This document shows, piece after piece, positions 43,048 to 51,057 of a stretch of 64,000 nucleotides of DNA; positions within the stretch are counted from its first letter, which is position 1, and each line of letters opens with the position of its first letter. Under the pieces are notes generated by a model, which worked only from the letters and a program-made list of their open reading frames with translations, was not told where the DNA came from and ran no database searches. The stretch is taken from assembly GCA_036405235.1 (NCBI GenBank), contig DASWYA010000001.1, forward strand, positions 682,001 through 746,000, written 5' to 3'. Origin of the DNA: JASLCR01 sp036405235. GTDB lineage: Bacteria > Patescibacteriota > Saccharimonadia > Saccharimonadales > Saccharimonadaceae. Position numbers and translations under genes: made by a program.

Positions 43048-43992
43048 ATGAAGCACGTCACTATCCTTATCCCCGCATATAACGAGTCAGAAGCCCTCAG
43101 ACCTTTATATGAGCGACTCGATAAGCTCGCCAGCAGCGTAACCTCGTACAAGTTTGAATTTTTATTCGTTAATGACGGCAGTAGCGACGACACACTCCAA
43201 AAGATCAAAGAGCTTTCTAAAACAAATAAGCGAGTAAGCTACCTTAATCTATCGCGCAATTTCGGCAAAGAAATCGCTATGATCGCAGGACTCGACCACG
43301 CAAACGGTGATGCTTGCATCATTATTGATGCCGATTTACAAGATCCACCCGAACTTATCCCAGATATGCTCAAACTTTGGGAAGAAGGCTACGATGATAT
43401 ATATGCAAAGCGTCGATCCAGGAAAGGCGAGACATTTCTAAAAAAACTCACCTCTAAGTGGTTTTATCAGATCTTGCAGCGCTCTACCCGTGTTGAGATT
43501 CAGCGAGATACTGGTGATTTTCGCTTGCTTGACCGACGCGCTATTGATGCATTAAAGCAATTTCGAGAGTCAGAGCGCTACACAAAAGGCATGTTTAGCT
43601 GGATTGGATTTAAAAAGAAAGAAATTCTCTATGACCGCGACCCTCGGATTGCTGGCGAGACGAAATGGAGCTATCCAAAGCTACTTAATCTTGCTATCGA
43701 CGGCATTACCTCCTTTACTACCGCACCCCTCAGGATTTCATCATTCCTTGGAGTAATAGTCTCGTTCTTCGCCTTTATATATATCCTCTATCTGGTGATT
43801 CGCACTATATTTTTCGGTAGTGACCTTGCCGGATACCCCTCAATGATGGCGGTTATCCTATTTCTTGGCGGCGTGCAGCTATTATCTCTCGGAATAATCG
43901 GTGAATATATAGGTCGGATTTTCGTTGAAACCAAGCAGCGACCGCTCTATTTTATAGAGGAATACTACACGAGTGAAGAAAAACGACGCTAG
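43048..43992 (+). CDS. Membrane-bound polyprenyl-phosphate glycosyltransferase (GtrB/CsbB-like GT2)
   Basis: 314 residues. The GT-A domain has LIPAYNESEALRPLYERLDK, FVNDGSSDDTL, LSRNFGKEIAMIAGL and the metal site IIIDADLQDPPELI, plus DTGDFRLLDRRAID and RDPRIAGETKWSYPKL. Two C-terminal membrane helices (~230-255, ~265-290) follow, as in GtrB/ArnC/CsbB. It makes polyprenyl-phosphate-glucose or a related sugar for use outside. It overlaps the GtrA-type gene by 20 bases. A TATACT at 43036-43041 may allow initiation separate from sucCD. Confidence 0.9.
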   Translation: MKHVTILIPAYNESEALRPLYERLDKLASSVTSYKFEFLFVNDGSSDDTLQKIKELSKTNKRVSYLNLSRNFGKEIAMIAGLDHANGDACIIIDADLQDPPELIPDMLKLWEEGYDDIYAKRRSRKGETFLKKLTSKWFYQILQRSTRVEIQRDTGDFRLLDRRAIDALKQFRESERYTKGMFSWIGFKKKEILYDRDPRIAGETKWSYPKLLNLAIDGITSFTTAPLRISSFLGVIVSFFAFIYILYLVIRTIFFGSDLAGYPSMMAVILFLGGVQLLSLGIIGEYIGRIFVETKQRPLYFIEEYYTSEEKRR

Positions 43993-44401
43993 CGAGAAAA
44001 AGCGACGCTTTATCATCGTCGGTATGATCAATACGGCGATTGATTTTGGCATACTGTTCATTCTAAGTGCATTCGGGCTTCAATCTATAGTTGCAAATTT
44101 CATCTCAACATCACTCGCATTCTCTTTTAGTTTCACAGCTAACCGAAACTACACATTCAAAGCCCACGACCAGCATCTTGTTAGGCAAATTACTCTTTTT
44201 ATTATCGTCACATTGTTTGGACTCTGGTGTATCCAGCCAGTTATCATATGGCTCAGCACCGTGGCTCTTAGTGGTATCATCACAAGCCAGTGGGCACTAC
44301 TTTTTACTTCCAAATGTCTTGCAACCGGCGTTACACTAGTATGGAATTACCTCATCTATTCAAGAGTTGTCTTCTCTAAGAAAAACACAGAAAAGGTATA
44401 A
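43973..44401 (+). CDS. GtrA-family membrane protein
   Basis: 142 residues with four membrane helices. The N-terminal FIIVGMINTAIDFGILFILS and the pattern SFTANRNYTF are hallmarks of GtrA. It starts with GTG at 43973, overlapping the GtrB-like gene. GtrA proteins are thought to flip the polyprenyl-phosphate sugar made by GtrB. The third element of the classical trio, a GT-C transferase, is not adjacent; the protein at 26040-28043 is a candidate. Confidence 0.87.
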   Translation: MKKNDASEKKRRFIIVGMINTAIDFGILFILSAFGLQSIVANFISTSLAFSFSFTANRNYTFKAHDQHLVRQITLFIIVTLFGLWCIQPVIIWLSTVALSGIITSQWALLFTSKCLATGVTLVWNYLIYSRVVFSKKNTEKV

Positions 44402-44402
44402 T
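44397..44402 (+). promoter_or_regulatory. -10 box of 44411-45508, leaderless layout
   Basis: TATAAT overlapping the GtrA stop codon region and ending eight bases before the ATG at 44411. Confidence 0.45.
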
Positions 44403-44410
44403 ATTTTCTA

Positions 44411-45508
44411 ATGGCACACATCGCTATCGACGCAAGAATTATTAGCACCACGACTGGACGATATGTCGAGCGATTACTCCACTATCTTGAGCAAATCGAT
44501 CGAAGCAACCACTACACAGTTCTCGTTAGAGAAAAAGATAAGGACTACTGGAAACCAACCAATCCAAATTTCACCGTCAAAATTGCTGATTTCAAAAACT
44601 ATACTTTTAGCGAGCAAACCGGTTTCCTCAAACTACTGAACTCTCTCGACGCCGATTTGGTGCATTTCTGCCAACCAGAACAACCCGTTCTTTACAAAGG
44701 AAAAAAGGTCACTACTATTCACGACCTCACTCTACTTAAGACGTATAACTCTGATAAAAATTGGCTCATCTACCACTTTAAACAGCTTGTTGGAAGATTT
44801 GTCTTTCATAGAGTTATCAATACAAGTCGCGCCGTAATCACACCGACAAATTTTACAAAAAATGAAATTATCAACTTCTTCAAAGCAAATCCAGAGAAAT
44901 TCACCACCACTCACCTTGCGGCAGGCGCTCGCACAACTTCAAAGAAAGCATACACATTACCTTCGAAAAACTTCATCATGTTTGTCGGCCAACAAAGTGA
45001 TTACAAGAATGTTCGCCGTCTCACCGATGCACATCACCAACTTCTCAAAAAACACAACGACCTTGAACTCGTATTGGTTGGTAAGATCGATTCAACCGCC
45101 AAGCGAACCCAGCAATATATCAATTCGAAAGGATATACACATATTACTTTCACTGGCTTCGTAGAGGATGACGAGCTAAATTGGCTTTATAGTAACGCAA
45201 AAGCCTACATATTTCCGTCACTTATGGAGGGATTCGGTCTACCAGGCCTTGAGGCAATGAATCATTCTCTAGCTGTAGTAAGCAGTAATACAACTTGCCT
45301 TCCAGAGGTATATGAGGACGCAGCACACTACTTCGACCCTCTTAATGTAAACGACATGGCTCGGGCAATCAATGAGGTGATTTCAGATGATAAGCTGAGA
45401 AATACGTTGATAAAAAACGGCTCCTACCAGGTGAAGAAATATTCTTGGGAAGAAACCGCAAAGCGGACACACCAGGTCTACCTACGAGCACTTGCTGTAG
45501 AAAATTAA
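44411..45508 (+). CDS. Glycosyltransferase family 4
   Basis: 365 residues, GT-B. IAIDARIISTTTGRYVERLL at the N-terminus, VTTIHDLTLL, the donor domain FIMFVGQQSDYKNVRRL, and E-x7-E in LMEGFGLPGLEAMNHSLAVV followed by PEVYEDAAHYFDP. It resembles mannosyl- or rhamnosyl-type GT4 enzymes of O-antigen loci, but the sugar cannot be assigned. The stop overlaps the convergent jag gene by four bases. Confidence 0.88.
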   Translation: MAHIAIDARIISTTTGRYVERLLHYLEQIDRSNHYTVLVREKDKDYWKPTNPNFTVKIADFKNYTFSEQTGFLKLLNSLDADLVHFCQPEQPVLYKGKKVTTIHDLTLLKTYNSDKNWLIYHFKQLVGRFVFHRVINTSRAVITPTNFTKNEIINFFKANPEKFTTTHLAAGARTTSKKAYTLPSKNFIMFVGQQSDYKNVRRLTDAHHQLLKKHNDLELVLVGKIDSTAKRTQQYINSKGYTHITFTGFVEDDELNWLYSNAKAYIFPSLMEGFGLPGLEAMNHSLAVVSSNTTCLPEVYEDAAHYFDPLNVNDMARAINEVISDDKLRNTLIKNGSYQVKKYSWEETAKRTHQVYLRALAVEN

Positions 45509-45966
45509 GAACTTTTTTGAGCTATAATAACGCGACGATCGCGGCCTTCGCCTTCAGAAAATGTCCGAATATCATCATACTCTGAAGCAACTTGATGCAC
45601 TATTCGACGATCAGCTGCATTAAGATTAGCGACATGTGAATCACCTGTCTGTCTAACTTGCTCAATCCATTCCCTGGCTTCAACCGCAAGTTTTTCAGCT
45701 CGCTGCTTCTTATAGTCTGCGATGTCTACATTTACACGATTAAGTGTAGCGCCGTTGTTGCGAAGCGTAGTAGAAAGAGTATACTGGATTGCACGAAGCG
45801 TTTCTGCATTACGTCCAATTAAAATACTATTACTTTCCGTACTCGGAACAGATAGCTCAATAATATCATCCGTAATCGCCATCTCCACGTCGACATTCAC
45901 ACCAAAGAATGCTAGTAAATCCTCGAGGTATTTTTTCGCAAATTCTCCAGATGCAGTTTGATCCAT
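45505..45966 (-). CDS. jag: KH-R3H RNA-binding protein Jag/KhpB
   Basis: 153 residues. A short N-terminal Jag-N-like helix region, then a KH domain whose GxxG-type loop is ILIGRNAETLRAIQYTLSTT, then an R3H domain (LNAADRRIVHQVASEYDDI ... EGRDRRVII). Located directly after yidC as in most bacteria. It binds RNA and in Firmicutes affects cell elongation and division. The start has a GGGAGGAAG Shine-Dalgarno. Confidence 0.92.
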   Translation of the reverse strand: MDQTASGEFAKKYLEDLLAFFGVNVDVEMAITDDIIELSVPSTESNSILIGRNAETLRAIQYTLSTTLRNNGATLNRVNVDIADYKKQRAEKLAVEAREWIEQVRQTGDSHVANLNAADRRIVHQVASEYDDIRTFSEGEGRDRRVIIAQKSS

Positions 45967-45967
45967 A

Positions 45968-46903
45968 TTACTTCCTCCCTGTATCCTTTGCTGTAATTCG
46001 CGTTACACTTGCCTCGCGAGCTTGCTTTTCGCGGGCTTTCGCAGTAGCTTTTTTGCCTTGTTTCTTCGCGCCTTCATCCGCAATTTCAGAAAGCTCTTCC
46101 TGGTCCTGCTTAAGTAGATATGCCTGCTGTAAAACTGCAACAAGGTTTGAAGTTCCGTAGTAAAGCGCAATCGCCCCAGGGAAACCAAGCATAATAAAGA
46201 ACATAAATACTGGTAGAATTTTCGTCATATTCTGCATCACAACAGCATTCATCTCAGCTTGATCGGCTTGTTTACCTTCAGCCGCCTCGGCCATAATGTC
46301 GCGAAGTCGACGCTTGTTTTCAGTATGAGGCATTGTTTGTTTCGACATAACATACTGTGTCACACCAGCTACAAGCGCAAGTACGACGAGGAATATTTCG
46401 ACTTGTCCATTGTGAAAAGCCGACTTAGTAAGGTCAACTACACCAAGGAGTTTTTCGTTAAACTGATCGGGGTTTTCGATAAGTTTTTTGATAGGTTCGA
46501 TATTTTTCAGAAATTCATACGTGAACTGGCCAATTTGATCGCGATGTGAAGTAAATTTTTGAATCACCCAGTATAGCGCGAGGAAAATAGGCAGCTGAAT
46601 AAGTAGCAATCCAAACGGCCTAAATGGATTTATGCTGTGCTTTTTATACAACTCCATTTGTTGCATAGCAGCAAGTTGGCGGTTTTTACCAGCCTGCTTT
46701 TTAATCCTCGTAAGCTCCGGTTGAAGTTTACGCATTGCTCTCGTTTGATGAAGCATACTGCGCGTCAACGGATACATTGCAAAACGAACAAAGACTGTAA
46801 ATAAGACAATCGCAATACCAAAATCTCCACCCGGAATGACGCTATAAAGTACGATTAGTAGGTTGAAGATTGGTTGAACCACCAACACGTCAAAGATATT
46901 CAC
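45968..46903 (-). CDS. yidC: Membrane protein insertase YidC/Oxa1 family
   Basis: 311 residues from a GTG at 46903. Five membrane helices in the YidC1/SpoIIIJ arrangement and no large periplasmic domain. The conserved basic cytoplasmic loop YPLTRSMLHQTRAMRKLQPE carries the substrate-groove Arg nearby. The C-terminal tail (~270-311) is rich in Lys and Ala, as in ribosome-binding YidC tails. It inserts and folds inner-membrane proteins. Promoter with extended -10 at 46944-46952. Gene order rpmH-rnpA-yidC-jag is conserved. Confidence 0.95.
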   Translation of the reverse strand: MNIFDVLVVQPIFNLLIVLYSVIPGGDFGIAIVLFTVFVRFAMYPLTRSMLHQTRAMRKLQPELTRIKKQAGKNRQLAAMQQMELYKKHSINPFRPFGLLLIQLPIFLALYWVIQKFTSHRDQIGQFTYEFLKNIEPIKKLIENPDQFNEKLLGVVDLTKSAFHNGQVEIFLVVLALVAGVTQYVMSKQTMPHTENKRRLRDIMAEAAEGKQADQAEMNAVVMQNMTKILPVFMFFIMLGFPGAIALYYGTSNLVAVLQQAYLLKQDQEELSEIADEGAKKQGKKATAKAREKQAREASVTRITAKDTGRK

Positions 46904-46943
46904 TGTGGTTTACTCGCTTTCCTTACACAATTTATCACGTTCT

Positions 46944-46952
46944 AGTATAGCA
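46944..46952 (-). promoter_or_regulatory. Extended -10 promoter of yidC-jag
   Basis: The minus strand reads TGC-TATACT, about 40 bases before the GTG of yidC, with AAGGAAAG between. Confidence 0.45.
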
Positions 46953-46963
46953 CTGTGTTTGGA

Positions 46964-47311
46964 TTATTTATAGAGACGAGCTCGCGTAAGATCCTCGACT
47001 ATAAGTTTTTCTAGGTCAGAAAAATCCATCTGAATCAGCTCAGCACTTGTGACGATACACACTATGTCACTATTTTGTTTAAGGAGCGGCAACTGGTGAC
47101 GAAATACCTCATAAAGCCTTCTTCGTATTCGATTTCGTTTCACTGCTGATTTCATCACTTTTTTACTCACCACCACAGCTACGCGAGGCGTAGATCTTCG
47201 TGGATTCTCAAGACTTTTCACCGTCAGAATACCGCCACGAACTGCACTGCCATTTTTATACACAAACCGCAGTGAATTATATCCATGAAAACGATAACGA
47301 AATGAAAGCAT
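46964..47311 (-). CDS. rnpA: Ribonuclease P protein component
   Basis: 115 residues. YRFHGYNSLRFVYKNGSAVR at the N-terminus, RVAVVVSKKVMKSAVKRNRI then RRRLYE, the RNR motif that contacts RNase P RNA and pre-tRNA leader. It processes the 5' ends of tRNAs together with the catalytic RNA. A TAGAAT box (complement of 47319-47324) ends seven bases before the ATG, so it can be transcribed leaderlessly and separately from rpmH, from which it is divided by a hairpin. Confidence 0.95.
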   Translation of the reverse strand: MLSFRYRFHGYNSLRFVYKNGSAVRGGILTVKSLENPRRSTPRVAVVVSKKVMKSAVKRNRIRRRLYEVFRHQLPLLKQNSDIVCIVTSAELIQMDFSDLEKLIVEDLTRARLYK

Positions 47312-47318
47312 ATATCTT

Positions 47319-47324
47319 ATTCTA
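47319..47324 (-). promoter_or_regulatory. -10 box of rnpA, leaderless layout
   Basis: TAGAAT on the minus strand, seven bases before the ATG at 47311. Confidence 0.4.
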
Positions 47325-47330
47325 CTATGA

Positions 47331-47356
47331 AAATCCCGCCTCTTAGGGCGGGATTT
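47331..47356 (-). terminator. Perfect 10-bp hairpin between rpmH and rnpA
   Basis: AAATCCCGCC (47331-47340), a 6-base loop and GGCGGGATTT (47347-47356). On the minus strand the 3' arm ends in ATTTT. The T-run is short, so it may be a partial terminator or a 3'-end stabiliser of the rpmH mRNA. Confidence 0.6.
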
Positions 47357-47359
47357 AGA

Positions 47360-47497
47360 CTAGACGCTTAGGCGTGCTCGACCTTTTGCTCGTCGACGTT
47401 TTAATACTGCTCGACCAGCTTTAGAAGCAACACGCGCCCTGAAACCGTGCGTGCGTGCACGATGGCGTTTATGTGGTTGATGTGTTCGCTTTGGCAT
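47360..47497 (-). CDS. rpmH: 50S ribosomal protein L34
   Basis: 45 residues, MPKRTHQPHKRHRARTHGFR and so on, ending ARLSV. Very basic, with the L34 core K-R-T-x-Q-P-x-K-R-x-R-x-R-x-H-G-F-R and the R-A-V-L-K-R-R-R-A-K-G-R tail. It sits between rnpA and dnaA as in most bacteria. The TAAAAT box (complement of 47506-47511) ends eight bases before the ATG, and no Shine-Dalgarno is at normal distance. Confidence 0.97.
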   Translation of the reverse strand: MPKRTHQPHKRHRARTHGFRARVASKAGRAVLKRRRAKGRARLSV

Positions 47498-47505
47498 ATC
47501 TGTAA

Positions 47506-47511
47506 ATTTTA
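47506..47511 (-). promoter_or_regulatory. -10 box of rpmH, leaderless layout
   Basis: TAAAAT on the minus strand, ending eight bases before the ATG at 47497; an AGGAG lies too far upstream to serve this start. Confidence 0.4.
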
Positions 47512-47665
47512 CTATAAATCTCCTGTTATGGCAACCATAGCTGTTGATGTTTTAGTTGGTTTACACATTTTTATTGCTTTTATCCACAGCTTTCAAGGTG
47601 TTGTTGGTAATGTGTGGAAAACTCTACCTCAATAGTCCGTTATATTGCCGTCCTATAGTGTCAGG

Positions 47666-47694
47666 TTGTGGAAAACTATTTTTTTATCTATACT
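47666..47694 (+). promoter_or_regulatory. Promoter of dnaA
   Basis: TTGTGG at 47666-47671, a 17-base spacer and TATACT at 47689-47694. The -35 coincides with a DnaA-box-like sequence. Confidence 0.6.
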
Positions 47695-47728
47695 AAGGCA
47701 TACGCTATGAGAGGGTTTGGAGAATTAC

Positions 47729-49069
47729 ATGGATAAAACTGTCTGGAAAAATGTCCTAGGCGAGATTGAGCTTTCTGTTTCAAGAGCTAATTTTGTAACA
47801 TGGTTTCAAAACACAGAGCTTGAACATGTAGACGAAAACGAGGCTATTGTCGTAGTACCGAATGTGTTTATAAAGAGACAGTTTGAGGTAAAATTCGACA
47901 GCCAAGTGCGATCCGCTCTCAAAAACAATGGTCTTGAACCTGGTGTAGTTAATTATTCTGTAAAATCCTCAAGAAAACGCCCTCTTGTGTCACGTGACAC
48001 AAGCTTGCCACTGAAGAAAAAAGAGCGTGTGGAAAAAACTGAGCAACTTTCACAAACAACCCTCAATCCACGCTACACGTTTGAGTCATTTATTGTCGGC
48101 TCAAGTAACGACCTTGCGTATTCAGCTTGTCAGGCCGTGGTGTCAAATCCGGGTACAAAATACAATCCTCTTTTTCTCTATGGTGGTGTTGGTTTAGGTA
48201 AAACACACCTCATTCAAGCAGTAGGTAATGAAATATTAGCAAAGAATCCTGATTCAAAGATTATGTACATAAGTTCAGAGACTTTTGTGAAGGATTTTCT
48301 TGATCATGTCCGTTTTAAGAAGAAGGGTTTTTCCGATAAATATCGCAATGTAGATGTGCTTATCGTAGATGACATGCAGTTTATCGCTAATAAAGAGAAA
48401 ACCCAGGAGGAGTTTTTTCACACCTTTAACGCTCTTCATCAGGCAAACAAACAGATTATCATCAGCAGCGACAAGCCTCCTCGCAACATTCCCACCCTCA
48501 CCGAACGACTTCGAAGTAGATTTGAGTGGGGTATGGCAATTGATATTCAAATGCCAGACTTCGAGACACGATGTGCAATATTAGAATCAAAAGCAGCTGC
48601 AACCGGAGTAGAACTTGATAGTGAAACAGTGGAATATCTCGCAAATAGTGTAAAAACTAATATTCGTGAGCTAGAAGGCGTACTTAATCAACTTCTTGCC
48701 TTTTCTGAGATGCGAGGAGTATCGCCAGATATGTCGATAGCTGAAGGATTGGTTGGAAATATCAGAAGGAGTCGACCACACTATCTAACTTCAAAGCAGG
48801 TGATCGATAAAACAGCTCGGTATTTCGAGATATCAAGTGATGAAATGTGTAGTCCGAAGCGCGACAAACATATTGTTCTGCCTCGACAAGTTGCAATGTA
48901 CCTACTCAGAAGCGAGCTTCATATGAGTTTCCCTAAAATAGCTCAAGAATTGGGGCGAAAAGACCATACTACCGCCATACATTCTATTGAAAAGATTGAA
49001 CGTGAGTCAAAGTTTGATTTTAAGATCCGTGAGCAGATCGCCGAGATTAGGGAACGACTATATGTATAA
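47729..49069 (+). CDS. dnaA: Chromosomal replication initiator DnaA
   Basis: 446 residues from the ATG at 47729, which has a TTTGGAG Shine-Dalgarno; the TTG at 47717 is less likely. Domain I ~1-75, a short basic domain II, AAA+ domain III with Walker A YGGVGLGKTHLIQAV and Walker B VDVLIVDDMQF, and domain IV with the DnaA signature GRKDHTTAIHSIEKI. It opens oriC and loads the helicase. DnaA boxes flank the gene on both sides. Confidence 0.97.
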   Translation: MDKTVWKNVLGEIELSVSRANFVTWFQNTELEHVDENEAIVVVPNVFIKRQFEVKFDSQVRSALKNNGLEPGVVNYSVKSSRKRPLVSRDTSLPLKKKERVEKTEQLSQTTLNPRYTFESFIVGSSNDLAYSACQAVVSNPGTKYNPLFLYGGVGLGKTHLIQAVGNEILAKNPDSKIMYISSETFVKDFLDHVRFKKKGFSDKYRNVDVLIVDDMQFIANKEKTQEEFFHTFNALHQANKQIIISSDKPPRNIPTLTERLRSRFEWGMAIDIQMPDFETRCAILESKAAATGVELDSETVEYLANSVKTNIRELEGVLNQLLAFSEMRGVSPDMSIAEGLVGNIRRSRPHYLTSKQVIDKTARYFEISSDEMCSPKRDKHIVLPRQVAMYLLRSELHMSFPKIAQELGRKDHTTAIHSIEKIERESKFDFKIREQIAEIRERLYV

Positions 49070-49324
49070 ATACTGTGATTATGTGGATAACATGTGGGCG
49101 AGCATTAGGAATGTTTGTGTTTTAAAAAGTGGAATACTTATTCAAACTACCTTGAGGGGATTGTTTTTGTTGATAACTCAGCTAGTGTCCACATTTTTAC
49201 CCAGAATTATCCGTAGAGTTTTCCTGAAATTATCAATCATATCTCTATCTGTTAATCAGCTGTTTTACACACTATCCACAAGCCCTATTATTACTGATAA
49301 AAGAATCTTAAGGAGGTTTTAGTT
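49070..49324. other. Candidate oriC part 2 (dnaA-dnaN intergenic)
   Basis: 255 bases without a supportable gene. Contains a perfect DnaA box in inverse orientation (TGTGGATAA, 49082-49090), CTATCCACA at 49272-49280 (one mismatch), and weaker sites near 49185 and 49207. T-rich runs between the boxes could form an unwinding element. Confidence 0.55.
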
Positions 49325-50425
49325 ATGGAAATTGAGATAATGCAGGAAAACTTAGCAAAAGCTCTGCAAAACGTATCCCGTATAGCATCGAGTAAGGCGA
49401 GCTTACCGATTCTCGGAAATGTACTCATGAGATCTGAAAACAACCAACTCCGACTTATAGGAACAAACTTAGAGATGGCAATATCAGAATCTGTGAGCGC
49501 TAAGATACTCTCTCCTGGATCAATCACAATACCGGCTCGACTCTTCTCTGACTTCATACAGAATCTTCCGAAAGAGAAAATAACACTCTCGGTGAAAAAT
49601 ACAATCCTTACTATTACTTCAAAAACAAACACTTCAAAAATAAATGGAGTGAGCGACGAAGAGTTTCCTGAGATTCCACAGATACTCGATGATCAATCTA
49701 CTGAACTGACAATTAAAACGGATGTTTTTAAGGAATTTGTAGCGCAGACGATAATCGCTGCGAGTAATGATCCTACGAGACAAGCGCTTACTGGCGTGTA
49801 TCTTCATACGGAAGCTAGTAAGTTGTTTGCCGCTGCGACAGATGGTTATAGATTGGCGGAAAAAGAACTTCCTATAACACTTGAGACGGATATAAAAACT
49901 ATCATACCGGTCTCTACCTTGCAGGAGGTTGTGCGATCACTTAGTGATGAAATGAAAGAAATCTCACTCACTATTGATGAGACACAGATAAAGTTTGCAG
50001 CAGAAGGAATCGAGATAATCAGTAAATTGATAGACGGAAACTTCCCTGACTATCGTCAACTTCTCCCAGGAAAACAAGATACGACACTTGTGGTGAGTAA
50101 AACCGAGCTTGGTAGAGTCATTAAACTCTCTCGCCTTTTCTCAAAAGAGACGAATGGTGGCATTGTTCTCGAAGTAAATGATTCTATATTGACAGTTAAA
50201 TCTATTGCATCTGAAGTCGGTGAGAATACTTCAAATATACCCGTTCAGCACGAAGGAGCGGATGGATCTATTAGCCTAAATTCACGCTATATGAGTGATG
50301 TTTTAGGGGTTTTAGAATTGGACGATATAGAGATTGGATTTTCGGGTAAATTATCTGCTATTCAACTATCTTCACCAGGCAATAAGAAGGATTATAGGCA
50401 TATTATTATGCCTATAAAGAGTTAA
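49325..50425 (+). CDS. dnaN: DNA polymerase III beta sliding clamp
   Basis: 366 residues, normal length. Three clamp domains; MEIEIMQENLAKALQNVSRI at the N-terminus and, near the middle, DPTRQALTGVYLHTE and AATDGYRLAEKELP, the conserved clamp motif. A perfect AAGGAGG Shine-Dalgarno. It tethers the replicative polymerase. The stop overlaps the end of the convergent secretion-locus gene by four bases. Confidence 0.96.
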   Translation: MEIEIMQENLAKALQNVSRIASSKASLPILGNVLMRSENNQLRLIGTNLEMAISESVSAKILSPGSITIPARLFSDFIQNLPKEKITLSVKNTILTITSKTNTSKINGVSDEEFPEIPQILDDQSTELTIKTDVFKEFVAQTIIAASNDPTRQALTGVYLHTEASKLFAAATDGYRLAEKELPITLETDIKTIIPVSTLQEVVRSLSDEMKEISLTIDETQIKFAAEGIEIISKLIDGNFPDYRQLLPGKQDTTLVVSKTELGRVIKLSRLFSKETNGGIVLEVNDSILTVKSIASEVGENTSNIPVQHEGADGSISLNSRYMSDVLGVLELDDIEIGFSGKLSAIQLSSPGNKKDYRHIIMPIKS

Positions 50426-51057
50426 GAATTATTAACTTCCTTTAAGATATCAACAGGTATATTAGGACTGTCGATTTTATTGAAACTAACATTCGGACTG
50501 GCTGAAACTTCCCAACCTTGATCTGTTTTTTTAAGAATAACGTGAAGTGTGTCGGAGATGTTGTTATATCCACCTTTATATACTAGCGAGGTTGAGTACC
50601 ATTCACCGGAGTGATACAATTCCCCCTTCTCTATAGTGTACTGGCTGCTGATATGTGGATATTTATTAGTGATAGTTGTGTGCGCAGACTCTACGACTGA
50701 ATCTGTTAATAAAGAGGCTAATTTTTTCTTAGAGTAAGGTGGTGAAATGGATAGTTTATCTTTTTGATTATCGACGACTACTTCACCGCTCTCATATCCG
50801 TCCTTGCCTGTATATTTAAGCTTGTAACGTACATCTTTGCTGATCTGTATTTTATCACCTGAATTTTTAACAGTTCCTACTTGTTTTAATGTCCTATATT
50901 CTAGTAGAGTCACCTCTGATGTGTTTGAGAACTCGATAACTATCTCTTTCCTTGATTGTATGTATTGCACTGTAAAAAAACCGGCAATCAATATAAGAAT
51001 AATTACGAAAGTGACAATCGCAAAACGTATCGGATTGTTTTTAATACTATCTATCAT
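50422..51057 (-). CDS. Single-pass membrane protein at the end of the secretion locus
   Basis: 211 residues. A short cytoplasmic N-terminus, one membrane helix (~13-31) and an exported ~175-residue domain. The C-terminal half (residues ~115-211, with HVILKKTDQGWEVSASPNV) has the helix-then-sheet pattern and W-E-V ending seen in NTF2-like folds such as VirB8/TcpC, but I cannot claim homology. It is the last of four genes joined by ATGA overlaps, so it is made together with the large nuclease/lytic proteins. Confidence 0.6.
   Translation of the reverse strand: MIDSIKNNPIRFAIVTFVIILILIAGFFTVQYIQSRKEIVIEFSNTSEVTLLEYRTLKQVGTVKNSGDKIQISKDVRYKLKYTGKDGYESGEVVVDNQKDKLSISPPYSKKKLASLLTDSVVESAHTTITNKYPHISSQYTIEKGELYHSGEWYSTSLVYKGGYNNISDTLHVILKKTDQGWEVSASPNVSFNKIDSPNIPVDILKEVNNS

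Larger units (their letters stand above)
47498..47728. other. Candidate oriC part 1 (rpmH-dnaA intergenic)
   Basis: About 230 bases, AT-rich, with a perfect DnaA box TTATCCACA at 47580-47588 and two TGTGGAAAA boxes (complement TTTTCCACA) at 47613-47621 and 47667-47675. The last overlaps the dnaA -35, allowing autoregulation by DnaA. Confidence 0.6.
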
